Of a stretch of DNA of 64,000 nt, positions 7,853-15,946 are shown piece by piece. This DNA is from an uncultured Clostridia bacterium (GTDB lineage Bacteria > Bacillota > Clostridia > Christensenellales > Borkfalkiaceae). The stretch covers positions 1 to 64,000 of the forward strand of contig CASDOP010000009.1 in the NCBI GenBank assembly GCA_949282385.1. The letters run 5' to 3'. How positions within the stretch are numbered: position 1 is the stretch's first letter; every line of letters starts with the position of its first letter. Below the pieces are notes generated by a model that did no database searches, was not told the origin of the DNA, and worked only from the letters and a program-made list of their open reading frames with translations. The translations under genes and the position numbers were made by a program.

Positions 7853-7924
7853 AGCGCAGATACGGTCTGCGCTTATAGTCGTGTTTTAAAACGCCCGCCG
7901 CGTAAATTTTTACGCGGCGGGCGT
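7853..7924 (+). terminator. Two hairpins ending the prophage operon
   Basis: First stem: AGCGCAGA (7853-7860) with TCTGCGCT (7866-7873). Second: ACGCCCGCCGCGTAAA (7891-7906) with TTTACGCGGCGGGCGT (7909-7924), 16 perfect pairs and a 2-base loop, followed by TCTTTGTT. It is placed right after the replication gene and is probably a terminator. Confidence 0.75.
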
Positions 7925-8429
7925 TCTTTGTTAAATGGGTATAGGTATTTTGATAATTTTGATGTATCAAAATGCCTGTCAAAAATGCTCAAAAAGTCGT
8001 TTTCGCGCTCTCGCGCGACATTATTATATAATGTAAAACATAAAGAATATTAAAAGCGCCGCGGCTGTTTGTGCGCCTTGGCGCGGGGTTTAAGCGGTTT
8101 ATTTTATGCGCTAAAGCGCGAAGCTATGTGGCGAAGAGTAGTTGTAAAAGCGGCGCATGCGCCGCAGGGCTTTAAAAGGTGAATATTTGTAAGCCGACTT
8201 TCGCTGCTTGTTTTGTTTCTGAGCGAAGCTCCTGGGCGGCGTTTCTGAGCGAGTTTCAGGGGTCAAAGACCGGCGTTAATCTTCGAGGCTATAAAACGTC
8301 GTCAACGAGCTGCCGTAACAAAAAAACCCCCGCCGCAGCTTGGGGACTGTGCGGGGACTATATATAAAAAATTGCGTTTAAATCGGTAAAAATATTAAAA
8401 AAATATCGTTTTTTAGGCTTTCCCTCTGT
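7925..8429. other. Non-coding, hairpin-rich right end of the prophage
   Basis: I see no convincing gene; the frame at 8179-8367 lacks a ribosome binding site and family features. The stretch contains ATTTTGAT/ATCAAAAT (7956-7963 and 7966-7973), the perfect palindrome GCGGCGCATGCGCCGC (8150-8165) after several GCGC-rich short stems, and a tandem GGGGACT pair at 8342-8359. It may include replication or packaging signals and the integrase-binding end. Confidence 0.5.
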
Positions 8430-8474
8430 CTCTGACTCCGTCATTCGGGTGTTCAAATCACTTCGCCCCAGCCA
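8430..8474 (+). repeat. tRNA-Gln(CTG) 3' fragment, attachment site between the two elements
   Basis: The sequence reads as a tRNA from the anticodon loop to CCA: CTCTGAC (anticodon CTG), 3' anticodon stem TCCGT, variable CATTC, T-arm GGGTG-TTCAAAT-CACTT, acceptor CGCCCCA, discriminator G and CCA. No 5' half lies upstream, so it is a 3' remnant left by integration. The first 37 bases recur at 32204-32240 with one difference. Confidence 0.85.
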
Positions 8475-8530
8475 AAAGCACTATATATTGTGGCTTGTTT
8501 AAATCCAGACACAATTGTAGTGCTTTTTTG
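8475..8530 (+). terminator. Terminator after the tRNA-Gln fragment
   Basis: AAAGCACTA...ATTGTG pairs with CACAAT..TAGTGCTTT (a 9-bp and a 6-bp stem with a small internal loop), followed by TTTTTTG. It resembles the native terminator of a tRNA gene carried over with the 3' fragment. Confidence 0.75.
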
Positions 8531-8600
8531 TTGTCATTTTTTGCCTTTTATGACTGATTTTTTGTCAATTTTGTAGTTAAATTTAGCTTATTTTACCCCG

Positions 8601-8666
8601 TTGGGAACTTTTGGGAACTTAAGGAAAGCTGCTTTTCAAGTCAATTTCAGCTTAAATTCAGTTCCC
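8601..8666. promoter_or_regulatory. Integrase arm-type sites, left end of the second element
   Basis: TTGGGAACTT occurs twice in tandem (8601-8610, 8611-8620), and an inverted GGGAAC lies at 8661-8666 within AGGGAACTGAATTT read on the minus strand. Related boxes appear inside the other end (GGGGAACTGAAAATTT near 32064 and TTGGGAACTT at 32168-32177). Confidence 0.6.
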
Positions 8667-8675
8667 TTTTTCGTC

Positions 8676-9929
8676 CTAAAATTCATAGTTCACCTTCTCG
8701 GCTTCGGAAAAGATATATTCCTCGGAATAGGTCGTATATCCCCTGTCCACGGCGGAAGTTTTAACATCCTTGTCGAAGGAATGTCCGTCCCAGAGCATTA
8801 CGACTTCCTGGTTGACCCCTGCCTCTTTGCAGCGGGTTATAAAGGTATATCTCAGCTCGTGCGGGTGATGATCGGGAAATAAACGCTTTAAAGTAGTCGC
8901 TACCGTTCGGGGATTGGTGTCCCTCGCCTTGTCGAAGTCGACGTAGGGCAGCACCCTCTTGAATACGGGTGTGAAGGGTATGCGTCTGAGCGTTACGTTT
9001 CTGCCCATGCGCTCTTTGCTCGTCGCGCATTCAAGCATATTGTCGCCTAAAATTTTAATCGATTGCAGCTCGCTCTGCCTCAGTCCGAAGTACAAAAGCA
9101 CGAGCATTGCCGAACTTGCGGCGTTATCCTGCTTTTGTATGCAGAAGTCCACAAGCTGCCTCTCTTCTGCTTTGGTGAACGCTCTGCCCTTCTTGGTTTC
9201 GCGGAAGGGAAGCACGATTTTCTTCATGGGCGAATCTATCTTGTAGTCCTCGACAGCCATATCGAAAATGCAGTTGAGCTGCAATTTGAGCTTTTCCGCC
9301 GTGCGGTGATGCCCCTCGTCGACAAAGGTAAACAGATAGTCCTGAACCATCGGTCTTGTAATCTCGCCAATCTTGCAATCGCCGAAGGTCGGCTTGAGAT
9401 TTACGTTGTACGAGCGGACATATTCCTTATATGTCGAGGGCTTTGTCGTGCGCTCCTTAATTTTAAGCCAGTTTTCGGCGCATACGGCAAACGTAACCGA
9501 ATTGGACGGCGAATATGGCAGAGTTTCCGCATATTTCGGGTCGGAAGAATACGCCTCGTTGAACTTTTCTATGAACTTTTCCTTCATAATCTCAAAGTCC
9601 ATCGAGGCAACTTCAATCCTCTTTCCGTCGCGGCGGTAACGCGCCTGAAACATACCCCTTATGTAGCGGTACTTTACATAAATATTGTTGTATTTGAAAT
9701 AATTTCTCATGATTGCAGGCATTTTTAAAATCTCCTTTTTAGTAAATTTTAAAATGCCCGATTTCTTTTCTCTTTCCGTCTTCTGACCTTTTTTATCAGA
9801 AGTTTTTTTGCTATCCCTCTCACCGCCGCTCGCCATTTTAAGAATGGTCGCAATGTGTTCGTCGGCGTTCGGGCGCGTAGAAACTTCCTTTATAAGTTGT
9901 GTCAATTCAAATATTTGCTGTTCTGTCAT
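8676..9929 (-). CDS. int: Tyrosine recombinase (site-specific integrase)
   Basis: A 417-residue integrase with an N-terminal arm-binding region and a SAM-like core-binding domain (about 145-235, FAVCAENWLKIKERTTKPSTYKEY). The catalytic domain shows Arg284 in FGLRQSEL, a candidate Lys305, His357-x-x-Arg360 in HPHELRYTF, His383 in WDGHS and a tyrosine near 401 in GYTTYSEEY. It would recombine the tRNA-Gln 3' core at 8430-8466 with its partner; the gene's 3' end faces that site. It is the last gene of a leftward unit Rep, sigma-like, Int. The long, lysine-rich N-terminus (35-70) is common in Firmicutes element integrases. Confidence 0.92.
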   Translation of the reverse strand: MTEQQIFELTQLIKEVSTRPNADEHIATILKMASGGERDSKKTSDKKGQKTEREKKSGILKFTKKEILKMPAIMRNYFKYNNIYVKYRYIRGMFQARYRRDGKRIEVASMDFEIMKEKFIEKFNEAYSSDPKYAETLPYSPSNSVTFAVCAENWLKIKERTTKPSTYKEYVRSYNVNLKPTFGDCKIGEITRPMVQDYLFTFVDEGHHRTAEKLKLQLNCIFDMAVEDYKIDSPMKKIVLPFRETKKGRAFTKAEERQLVDFCIQKQDNAASSAMLVLLYFGLRQSELQSIKILGDNMLECATSKERMGRNVTLRRIPFTPVFKRVLPYVDFDKARDTNPRTVATTLKRLFPDHHPHELRYTFITRCKEAGVNQEVVMLWDGHSFDKDVKTSAVDRGYTTYSEEYIFSEAEKVNYEF

Positions 9930-10182
9930 TTCCTCCTTGCTGCGGTTATTGCATAGTACAGCCGCGTATTTTAATCCCCTTAAAATTGTAATTCCGAAAG
10001 GCAGGTATCGCCCTGCCGCTTAAGCAATTTCAGTATAATTCTTAAATTTTCCAATTAAAAGGAACTAAAGCGGTATCTTCCCAAAACTTCAGCAACAAAA
10101 CCCAACTATACCCCAACAAACCCCAACTAAATGGAGGCAGGGCGGCGCTCGAATTGAGTTGTATGTATATTTTATATTCATA

Positions 10183-10806
10183 TCATTGCTTGCATAAATA
10201 TTTTTTGTAACGCCCCTGAATGGTGTAAATCACCGATTGTACAGTCCCTGCGCTGCGGTTGACAAGCTTGGCAATCTTTCTCAAAGTCATTCCTGCCATG
10301 CGGTAGTTCAATATCTCACGGTGGTAGGGCGTAAGCTTCATTTTATCCATCATCTGTTCGGCGACAATGTATTCTTCTTCGCTCGGCGTGTATGTTATCT
10401 GCTCTTTGTCGTTGAGTGCTTCAACCATACTCGCGCTCTTCGTAAAATCGCTGTATCTGCCACATATCATGCGGGTAATCAGTTTGTAACAGTAGTATTG
10501 AAGGCTTATATCTTTGCCTTTTCTGTCTGTCGTATAGGTATCTTCCAGATGCTCTCCGAAGTGCTCGCATAGGAAGAGTGCAACAGTCTGCACTATGTCG
10601 TAATTGTCCGAAAGTATGTATCCAGGCTCATTCTTGCGGTAAATGTCCTTGCAAATTTGAGTGTGTATTTCTGCCGCGAAACTGCCCGAAAAGCGAATAA
10701 GGTTCTTGGTCTCCTTGCATACGATAAGCTCCGCCATTTCCAGAACGTTTTCCGAAGAGATGACCTCCTTAAACAACCTGAAACTTCTTTTGTTTGTCTT
10801 TGTCAT
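10183..10806 (-). CDS. Sigma-70 region-4-like helix-turn-helix protein
   Basis: A 207-residue protein. The C-terminal 60 residues (LTPYHREILNYRMAGMTLRKIAKLVNRSAGTVQSVIYTIQGRYKKYL) match a sigma factor region 4 helix-turn-helix; the N-terminal part is helical with no clear region 2. It may act as an element-specific transcription factor, or be a sigma-like regulator of copy number or excision, as in other mobile elements that carry short sigma-like proteins. It lies between integrase and Rep in the same orientation, with gaps of about 250 and 230 bp. The target promoters are not identifiable. Confidence 0.75.
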   Translation of the reverse strand: MTKTNKRSFRLFKEVISSENVLEMAELIVCKETKNLIRFSGSFAAEIHTQICKDIYRKNEPGYILSDNYDIVQTVALFLCEHFGEHLEDTYTTDRKGKDISLQYYCYKLITRMICGRYSDFTKSASMVEALNDKEQITYTPSEEEYIVAEQMMDKMKLTPYHREILNYRMAGMTLRKIAKLVNRSAGTVQSVIYTIQGRYKKYLCKQ

Positions 10807-11039
10807 TTGTTTTTACCTCCGTCTTGAGTTTTTTTGTCTTTCGACGGGGTAAAAAGGGCATGGGCGATTTATTGATTGCAGAATTCTGATGTAACGGTGT
10901 CCCCTGTCAATAGAGAGAGGAAATTTTCTGCTGTCGGCAATTTATCGTCTTTATGAAATTTACGAGCGACATTGACTGGGGTAAACGGCTATGCCAAAAT
11001 ATCCCCTCGAAAGAGAAAACATACCCTTACCACAAAAAC

Positions 11040-11927
11040 TCAATTACTTTTCGGCATTTTCTCTATCACCTCGTAACTGACTTTTCCCATAATCTCGCCC
11101 TCGCTTATGCAGGTAAAATCGTCCGCAAGTATGTACTTAAAACCATGGTCTTCATCTCCCATTTGGCATAGGATATCCTCGTCCAAAACGTCCGACACGA
11201 AATAGGTTTTCATTCCGCGCGAGTAGACTACTTTCTCGTCGTTTTTGGTGATATATTTGAGCATATACTTAATGCTGTCCGCAACTTGCAGTTTATTTGT
11301 AATTGCGGAAAAGTCGCTCCTGCCGAAACGCTCGTTGAAATAGCTGTTTTGAATACTCTTTTCGCGACGGCGGCGCTTGGTGCTGTAATCTTCGTGTTCT
11401 TCTAATATACCGGGCATACTGTTTTCGGGAATATACGCGAGTGCGTGAAAGTGCATTCTTTCACCGAGTTCGCCCCTCTCCCACGCGCCTATATACCTCC
11501 AACCACGCCTTGATGAGAGGTGATACAGCGTATTCATAAGACTTGTTCTGAAACTCTCTTCCGTATGTTTCTCGGAATTGTAGGTAAATGTACAAAAGAA
11601 ATTCCAGCCATAGTTATATCCTCTCCGTATCATTCGCTTGTACCTTTCCCAACGGTTGCGACTTAATCTGTTAAAGTGCTTTTCCACAAATTCGTCCGCA
11701 TCCTCTTGATTTTCAAACAAGGGCGAACACTCTTGCAATACCTTAGCCTTTCGCGTTGAACGCTTGCCTTTGACCTTATTGAATTGCTCTTCTATAATTT
11801 CAACCTTTTTCTTTTCCTCGGCTGAAATAGGCATCTTTTCATTTCGCCTTTTACGCCGCCTTTCTGTATGAGGTATGGCAATATAATGTCCGCCGTCATA
11901 GTAAATCTTTGCCGCAAGAAGGTTCAT
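11040..11927 (-). CDS. rep: HUH rolling-circle replication initiator (Rep)
   Basis: A 295-residue protein with the three HUH endonuclease motifs: FFCTFTY (110-116), the metal site HFH (159-161, in ERMHFHALAYIP) and the catalytic segment KYMLKYITKN with tyrosines 221 and 225. The spacing and the KYxxKYI pattern recall Rep proteins of microviruses and small plasmids. It would nick an origin and remain covalently bound to the DNA 5' end. An excellent GGGAGGTGAG site lies 6 bp before the ATG, and the start overlaps the stop of a tiny upstream frame. A nested inverted repeat at 12571-12634 is a candidate origin. It implies the element can replicate after excision. Confidence 0.88.
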   Translation of the reverse strand: MNLLAAKIYYDGGHYIAIPHTERRRKRRNEKMPISAEEKKKVEIIEEQFNKVKGKRSTRKAKVLQECSPLFENQEDADEFVEKHFNRLSRNRWERYKRMIRRGYNYGWNFFCTFTYNSEKHTEESFRTSLMNTLYHLSSRRGWRYIGAWERGELGERMHFHALAYIPENSMPGILEEHEDYSTKRRRREKSIQNSYFNERFGRSDFSAITNKLQVADSIKYMLKYITKNDEKVVYSRGMKTYFVSDVLDEDILCQMGDEDHGFKYILADDFTCISEGEIMGKVSYEVIEKMPKSN

Positions 11928-12019
11928 TTGTTCTCACCTCCCCGCATATCCGAAATTGTTGTTCTGTGTACCTGCAAATTTCTGTCCTCCTGATAAAAAT
12001 TTGCACGAAAAAAGGGCAT
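11924..12019 (-). CDS. Possible 31-residue leader or HTH remnant ahead of rep
   Basis: ATG at 12019 to TGA at 11924, whose TGA overlaps the rep start. The C-terminal half (LQVHRTTISDMRGGENK) looks like the recognition helix of an XRE-type protein. No ribosome binding site precedes the ATG, but AGGAGG precedes an in-frame TTG (17 residues). It could be a translational coupler for rep, or the tail of a lost regulator. Confidence 0.3.
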   Translation of the reverse strand: MPFFRANFYQEDRNLQVHRTTISDMRGGENK

Positions 12020-12261
12020 AGCACAAAAAAGAGAAACTGTTTCATTTCACTTAATTTGTACTAAGCCCTTCAGGACTGCAACTTCTTCCAATTACTCCGC
12101 TTGGACAACGGGGCGGCCTTTTTTATTCGGCACAATCACTACAAAACTCGTCGACTATAAATCCTCGCCGTACTACCTATCTTACTTTATTTTTTACTTT
12201 TCTTTTACTTAACTTTGTTCTCCTATTAAATTGTGTATGCACTTTTCGCATGCTTGGACTT

Positions 12262-12290
12262 ATTTTACAACCTGTTGAAACAAAAGTCAA
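12262..12290 (-). promoter_or_regulatory. Promoter for the Rep/sigma-like/Int unit
   Basis: On the minus strand: TTGACT (12290-12285), a 17-bp spacer, TAAAAT (12267-12262). The start site would be near 12255, giving a leader of about 330 bases before rep, long enough for regulation in the leader. Confidence 0.75.
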
Positions 12291-12529
12291 ACATATGTTT
12301 GCAAAATTTTAAGAAAAATTTTAACTTATGCACAATGGTAAGCTGCAAAACGGGCGCCGAAGAAGACAAATGCAGATAAAAACCGTACGCCGCGGAGCGA
12401 AAAGGCGATCCGCAAGCGGGTTAGCGCGGACGCCTTTTTCTGCGACGGACTTTTGTTGCAGGTGTTTTTCTCATTGTCTATTGCTCAGACACAGCTGTTC
12501 GATTAGTCGGCTCATCCGATTAGCCATAC

Positions 12530-12727
12530 TGCCCCCACCGCTTTTTAAGTCGTTTTATCGATTATAATATAGGCGTGAGCTTGTCTGCGGCGGCGCGGAG
12601 CGCCGCCGCACTCGTCTATGACAAGCTCACGCCTAACTGCCAACGAATATTTTCTGTCGTATAATGTAAGGCAATAAGACGCTCTCTTCGATTACGAAAT
12701 TTTAATTGCCCCCATAATATGCCCCCA
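12530..12727. other. Candidate origin region: nested inverted repeat flanked by TGCCCCCA boxes
   Basis: Outer arms AGGCGTGAGCTTGTC (12571-12585) and GACAAGCTCACGCCT (12620-12634) are a perfect 15-bp match and enclose an inner stem GCGGCGGCGC/GCGCCGCCGC (12587-12596, 12600-12609, loop GGA). TGCCCCCA occurs at 12530-12537, 12707-12714 and 12720-12727, the last two 13 bp apart, like iterons. The stretch between 12290 and 12870 holds no convincing gene; another hairpin with T-runs lies at about 12400-12440. Confidence 0.55.
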
Positions 12728-12873
12728 CTAACGCAATTTTATAGCTGATTTTGCTTCTGAAATTGTTATAAATTACTTTATTAATCGGCATAATTACCAA
12801 ATCAGCAAGTTTAATTTAACAAAATAACTTGAAATTTCCTATATGCTTAAAGGGCTTTATATGGTGTATAATA

Positions 12874-12902
12874 TTGACAAATTACCTTGTACATACTATA
12901 AT
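12874..12902 (+). promoter_or_regulatory. Consensus promoter at the head of the polysaccharide locus
   Basis: TTGACA (12874-12879), 17-bp spacer, TATAAT (12897-12902), matching the consensus at all 12 positions. Start near 12909. It reads the membrane protein at 12940 and possibly the whole glycan operon. Confidence 0.88.
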
Positions 12903-12939
12903 ATGGTATAGATAATTTCTAAAAAAAGGAGGAAATGCT

Positions 12940-13431
12940 GTGACCGGCGTAACCGTTATTGCTTGTTTAGTCATAGTTATGCTCTGCCTTGTCGGCGTAC
13001 TTTATCCCATGCGCAGCAACCTCCGCGGAGAAAACTTATGCGGATTTATGTCGCGCGTCTGCGCTCGCATCTCCCGTTATTCCGGAATTGCTTTTGCCGT
13101 GATGCTGCTGGTCCTTTGCAACTACGGTCAGATTAAATATATAATTAATGCTGTTTTGCCCGAGCAGAGCGTAAAAAATATAAAGTTTTTATTAACATTT
13201 GTGTTCGGCTCTTCCTCTGTATTTTCAGCTGTTCAATCGATTTTGATTTATCTGCTCCTTGTAAGCTGTCTCACAGGGCTCAGTGCTTTTTTTGCCATTA
13301 AGTTAAAGACTTTTCTTGCAGATAAAGTCAGGTCTTTCTCCGACAATCAGGATACAAAAAATCCTGCACAGCGCGAATGCAGGCGTATATTATTAAGACC
13401 CTGCCTGGTTAACAGCAGGTGCAATTCATAA
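12940..13431 (+). CDS. Small membrane protein of unknown function
   Basis: This 163-residue protein is read from GTG at 12940, 7 bp after AGGAGG; the ATG inside that gap is followed at once by a stop. It has three likely membrane helices (about 3-24, 50-72 and 98-130) and a basic tail. It is the first gene behind the consensus promoter and about 180 bp ahead of the first glycosyltransferase. It is not a recognised Wzz or Wzc chain-length protein. An ACTCACG/CGTGAGT hairpin follows but lacks a T-run. Confidence 0.65.
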   Translation: MTGVTVIACLVIVMLCLVGVLYPMRSNLRGENLCGFMSRVCARISRYSGIAFAVMLLVLCNYGQIKYIINAVLPEQSVKNIKFLLTFVFGSSSVFSAVQSILIYLLLVSCLTGLSAFFAIKLKTFLADKVRSFSDNQDTKNPAQRECRRILLRPCLVNSRCNS

Positions 13432-13609
13432 AACTCAATATTAACTCACGGCACACGTCGTGAGTGTTCGGCGTATTTGTCTTTTTGCTATTACAGTTTT
13501 TACATGCTCTGCATCAACAAAGTTCGACAAAGTACGCTTTTTGTTTGTTAAAAGATAGATATCGCAAGTTATTAATTTTCTAATTAAATTCAGATTATTT
13601 AGGTTTTAT

Positions 13610-14719
13610 ATGAAAATTGTAATGATAGGTCACAAATACGTTCCGTCCCGAGAGGGCGGCGTAGAAATAGTGGTTGAAAACCTTGCGACGCGAATGGCGA
13701 CGCTGGGGCATGAAGTCACGCTTTTCAATCGCAAACGCAAAGAGTATGCTCCTATCACCGATTATAAAGGCTGCAAAGTAGAAAATATTTTTACAGTCAA
13801 CAAACGCTCGCTCGATGCTATCGTCTATGCCTTCTTTGCGACGCTTAAAGCCAGAAAAATGCTGAAAAAAGGCGAGGCGGATATAGTTCATTATCATGCC
13901 GAAGGTCCCTGCTTCTTCCTCAATCTTTTGCCAAAAAAGAAGAAACGCCCCGGTACCAAGATTGTTGTAACCATACATGGGCTTGACTGGCAAAGAGGCA
14001 AATGGGGCGGATTTGCAACTAAAATTTTGCTTTCGGGCGAAAAAAAAGCTGTTAAGTATGCTGACGAGATAATTGTGCTGTCCCATAATAATAAGTCCTA
14101 TTTTATGGATACTTATGGAAGAGAAACAAAATATATTCCCAATGGCATCCAGACGCCTCAGCTTCACGAGCCTGAAATTATAAAAGAGAAATACGGACTT
14201 TGTTTTAACGACTACATTCTTTTCCTTGCAAGAATTGTTCCCGAAAAAGGACTGCATTATCTGATTGAAGCTTGGAAAAAGGTTGTTGAACAGACAGGCA
14301 CAACCAAGAAGCTTGTTATTGCAGGCGGTTCTTCGCACAGCGACGAATACTTCGAAAGTATATGCAATATGTGCAAGGGCGATAATTCCATCATAATGAC
14401 GGGCTTTGTGCAGGGGCAGGAATTGCAGGAGCTGTATTCCAATGCCTATCTCTATGTGTTGCCTTCAGATATCGAAGGCATGCCCATGAGCCTTCTCGAA
14501 GCGCTTTCGTACGGCAATGTCTGCCTTGTTTCGGATATACCCGAAAATACCGAAGTTATCAATGAGAATTGCTATGTCTTCCGCCGCGGAGATGTGGACA
14601 GGTTGCGCCACCAGATTAAGAAGATAATAAACCTCAACCTTACAACTCACAGCAATATGGTAATCCCCTACACCTGGGACGAAGTCGTAGACAAGACAAT
14701 AGAAGTCTATAAGAGATAA
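13610..14719 (+). CDS. Glycosyltransferase family 4 (GT-B fold)
   Basis: A 369-residue protein. The N-terminal Rossmann domain starts with KIVMIGHKYVPSREGGVEIVVENLATRM, the GG-containing acceptor-side loop of GT4 enzymes. The C-terminal domain carries LFLARIVPEKGLHYLIEAW and the nucleotide-sugar motif near 290-310 (DIEGMPMSLLEALSYG), with the glutamates typical of the family. It would transfer a sugar from an NDP-sugar to the lipid-linked repeat unit at the inner membrane face. Donor and acceptor cannot be read from the sequence. The next gene starts 2 bp after its stop. Confidence 0.88.
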   Translation: MKIVMIGHKYVPSREGGVEIVVENLATRMATLGHEVTLFNRKRKEYAPITDYKGCKVENIFTVNKRSLDAIVYAFFATLKARKMLKKGEADIVHYHAEGPCFFLNLLPKKKKRPGTKIVVTIHGLDWQRGKWGGFATKILLSGEKKAVKYADEIIVLSHNNKSYFMDTYGRETKYIPNGIQTPQLHEPEIIKEKYGLCFNDYILFLARIVPEKGLHYLIEAWKKVVEQTGTTKKLVIAGGSSHSDEYFESICNMCKGDNSIIMTGFVQGQELQELYSNAYLYVLPSDIEGMPMSLLEALSYGNVCLVSDIPENTEVINENCYVFRRGDVDRLRHQIKKIINLNLTTHSNMVIPYTWDEVVDKTIEVYKR

Positions 14720-14720
14720 T

Positions 14721-15932
14721 ATGAAAGTTTTATTGGTTAATAAATTTCACTATATGAAGGGCGGTTCGGAAAGATATTATTTCACTCTTGCCGAAACATT
14801 CAAAAGCAAAGGACACGATGTGGTATTCTTTGCTATGGCTGACGAGAAAAATATTCCTTGTGAGCAGTCAAAGTATTTCGTGTCCAACTCTTCCGTAGGC
14901 GGCGGTATTAAGAGCAAGCTGAATATGGTGCTTCATATCGCTTATTCCAAGGAAGCTTATAAAAAAATGAAAGCTCTTCTTGCAGAGGAAAAGCCTGACC
15001 TTGTTATACTTAATCTTGTTCACAAACAGATAACGCTCTCGATTATTGACGCCATCAAAGAATATAACGCTAAACTTCCCATATTCTGGACTATGCACGA
15101 TTTGATTACCGTTTGTCCGTCATATACAATGTTGGACGGCGCGGGCAATATCTGCGAGGCTTGCATGGACGGAAACTTTGGACATTGCGTTGAAAAGAAA
15201 TGCATCAAAGGTTCAAAACTTATGAGTCTGCTCTCTAAATACGAAGCAGACTATATTCGTAAGAAAGGATGGTACAACAAGGTAGACCTGTATATATGCC
15301 CTTCCGAATTCTATAAAAAGAAATTGAAAGAAGGTAAATTTACCAAATCACCGATAGTCTGCATGCGCAATCCGCTTTCGGCAGATACTCAGTTCGGCGT
15401 TAACGACAACGATAAAGGCTATGCGCTTTACTTTGGAAGGCTATCTAAGGAAAAAGGCGTCAAAACCTTGATTGACGAAGCAGTAAAAGCTAATATCAAA
15501 CTTTATATCCTCGGAACGGGACCGATAGAAGAAGAACTCAAGGAATATGCCCAAAATTATAGCAATGTCGAGTTTAAAGGCTTCCAAACGGGACAGGCTT
15601 TGACTGATTATATCAAGAATGCGCGTTGCGTCGTTCTGCCTTCCGAGTGGTACGAAAACGGTCCTTACAGCGCAATGGAAGCAATGGCTCTCGGTAAACC
15701 ACTTGTCGTATCAGACAATGGCGGATTGCCGGAATTGGTCGACGACGGCATAAACGGATATATCTATTCCGATAAGGCACAGCTTTCAGAAAAGTTGACA
15801 AAAATATTTGCCCTTTCGCAGAGCGACTACTCGTCAATGTGTAAGCAATCGTATGAAAGAGCTAAAATGCTGTTCGATGCGAACAGTTATATAGACAATT
15901 TACTTGCTGAATACAGTAAAATAAAAAAATAA
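14721..15932 (+). CDS. Glycosyltransferase family 4 (GT-B fold)
   Basis: A 403-residue GT4 protein: an N-terminal FHYMKGGSERYYFTLAETFKSKGHDV motif, a Cys-rich mid-section (VCPSYTMLDGAGNICEACMDGNFGHCVEKKC) often seen in a subset of GT4 enzymes with a zinc-like knuckle, then LYFGRLSKEKGVKTLIDEA and the donor-site motif WYENGPYSAMEAMALGKPLVVSDNGGLPE. It is tightly coupled to the previous gene. It probably adds a second sugar of the repeat unit. Confidence 0.88.
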   Translation: MKVLLVNKFHYMKGGSERYYFTLAETFKSKGHDVVFFAMADEKNIPCEQSKYFVSNSSVGGGIKSKLNMVLHIAYSKEAYKKMKALLAEEKPDLVILNLVHKQITLSIIDAIKEYNAKLPIFWTMHDLITVCPSYTMLDGAGNICEACMDGNFGHCVEKKCIKGSKLMSLLSKYEADYIRKKGWYNKVDLYICPSEFYKKKLKEGKFTKSPIVCMRNPLSADTQFGVNDNDKGYALYFGRLSKEKGVKTLIDEAVKANIKLYILGTGPIEEELKEYAQNYSNVEFKGFQTGQALTDYIKNARCVVLPSEWYENGPYSAMEAMALGKPLVVSDNGGLPELVDDGINGYIYSDKAQLSEKLTKIFALSQSDYSSMCKQSYERAKMLFDANSYIDNLLAEYSKIKK

Positions 15933-15946
15933 TTTGGAGTTCTGAT

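Larger units (their letters stand above)
1..8474. mobile_element. Right-hand part of an inovirus-like (filamentous phage) prophage
   Basis: The block runs from before the window to the tRNA-Gln 3' fragment at 8430-8474. It holds a divergent XRE repressor, short early-type genes, secreted or membrane structural candidates, a Zot/pI-family ATPase (the hallmark of filamentous phages), hairpin-rich intergenic DNA and a replication-type winged-helix protein. No capsid, terminase or tail genes are present. The left end, any integrase and an intact tRNA-Gln are outside the window. A two-copy GGGGACT repeat (8342-8348, 8353-8359) just inside the right end may be an integrase arm site. Confidence 0.8.

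Noticed and set aside
8179-8367. 62-codon frame at the prophage right end
   Set aside because: No supporting start signal and serine/cysteine-rich composition; it lies in the hairpin-rich non-coding end.
8430-8474. Functional tRNA-Gln gene
   Set aside because: Only the anticodon loop to CCA is present; no D-arm or 5' acceptor strand lies upstream. The second copy also has a damaged acceptor.
12328-12567. 79-codon frame near the candidate origin
   Set aside because: No ribosome binding site; it crosses a T-flanked hairpin; composition is not protein-like.
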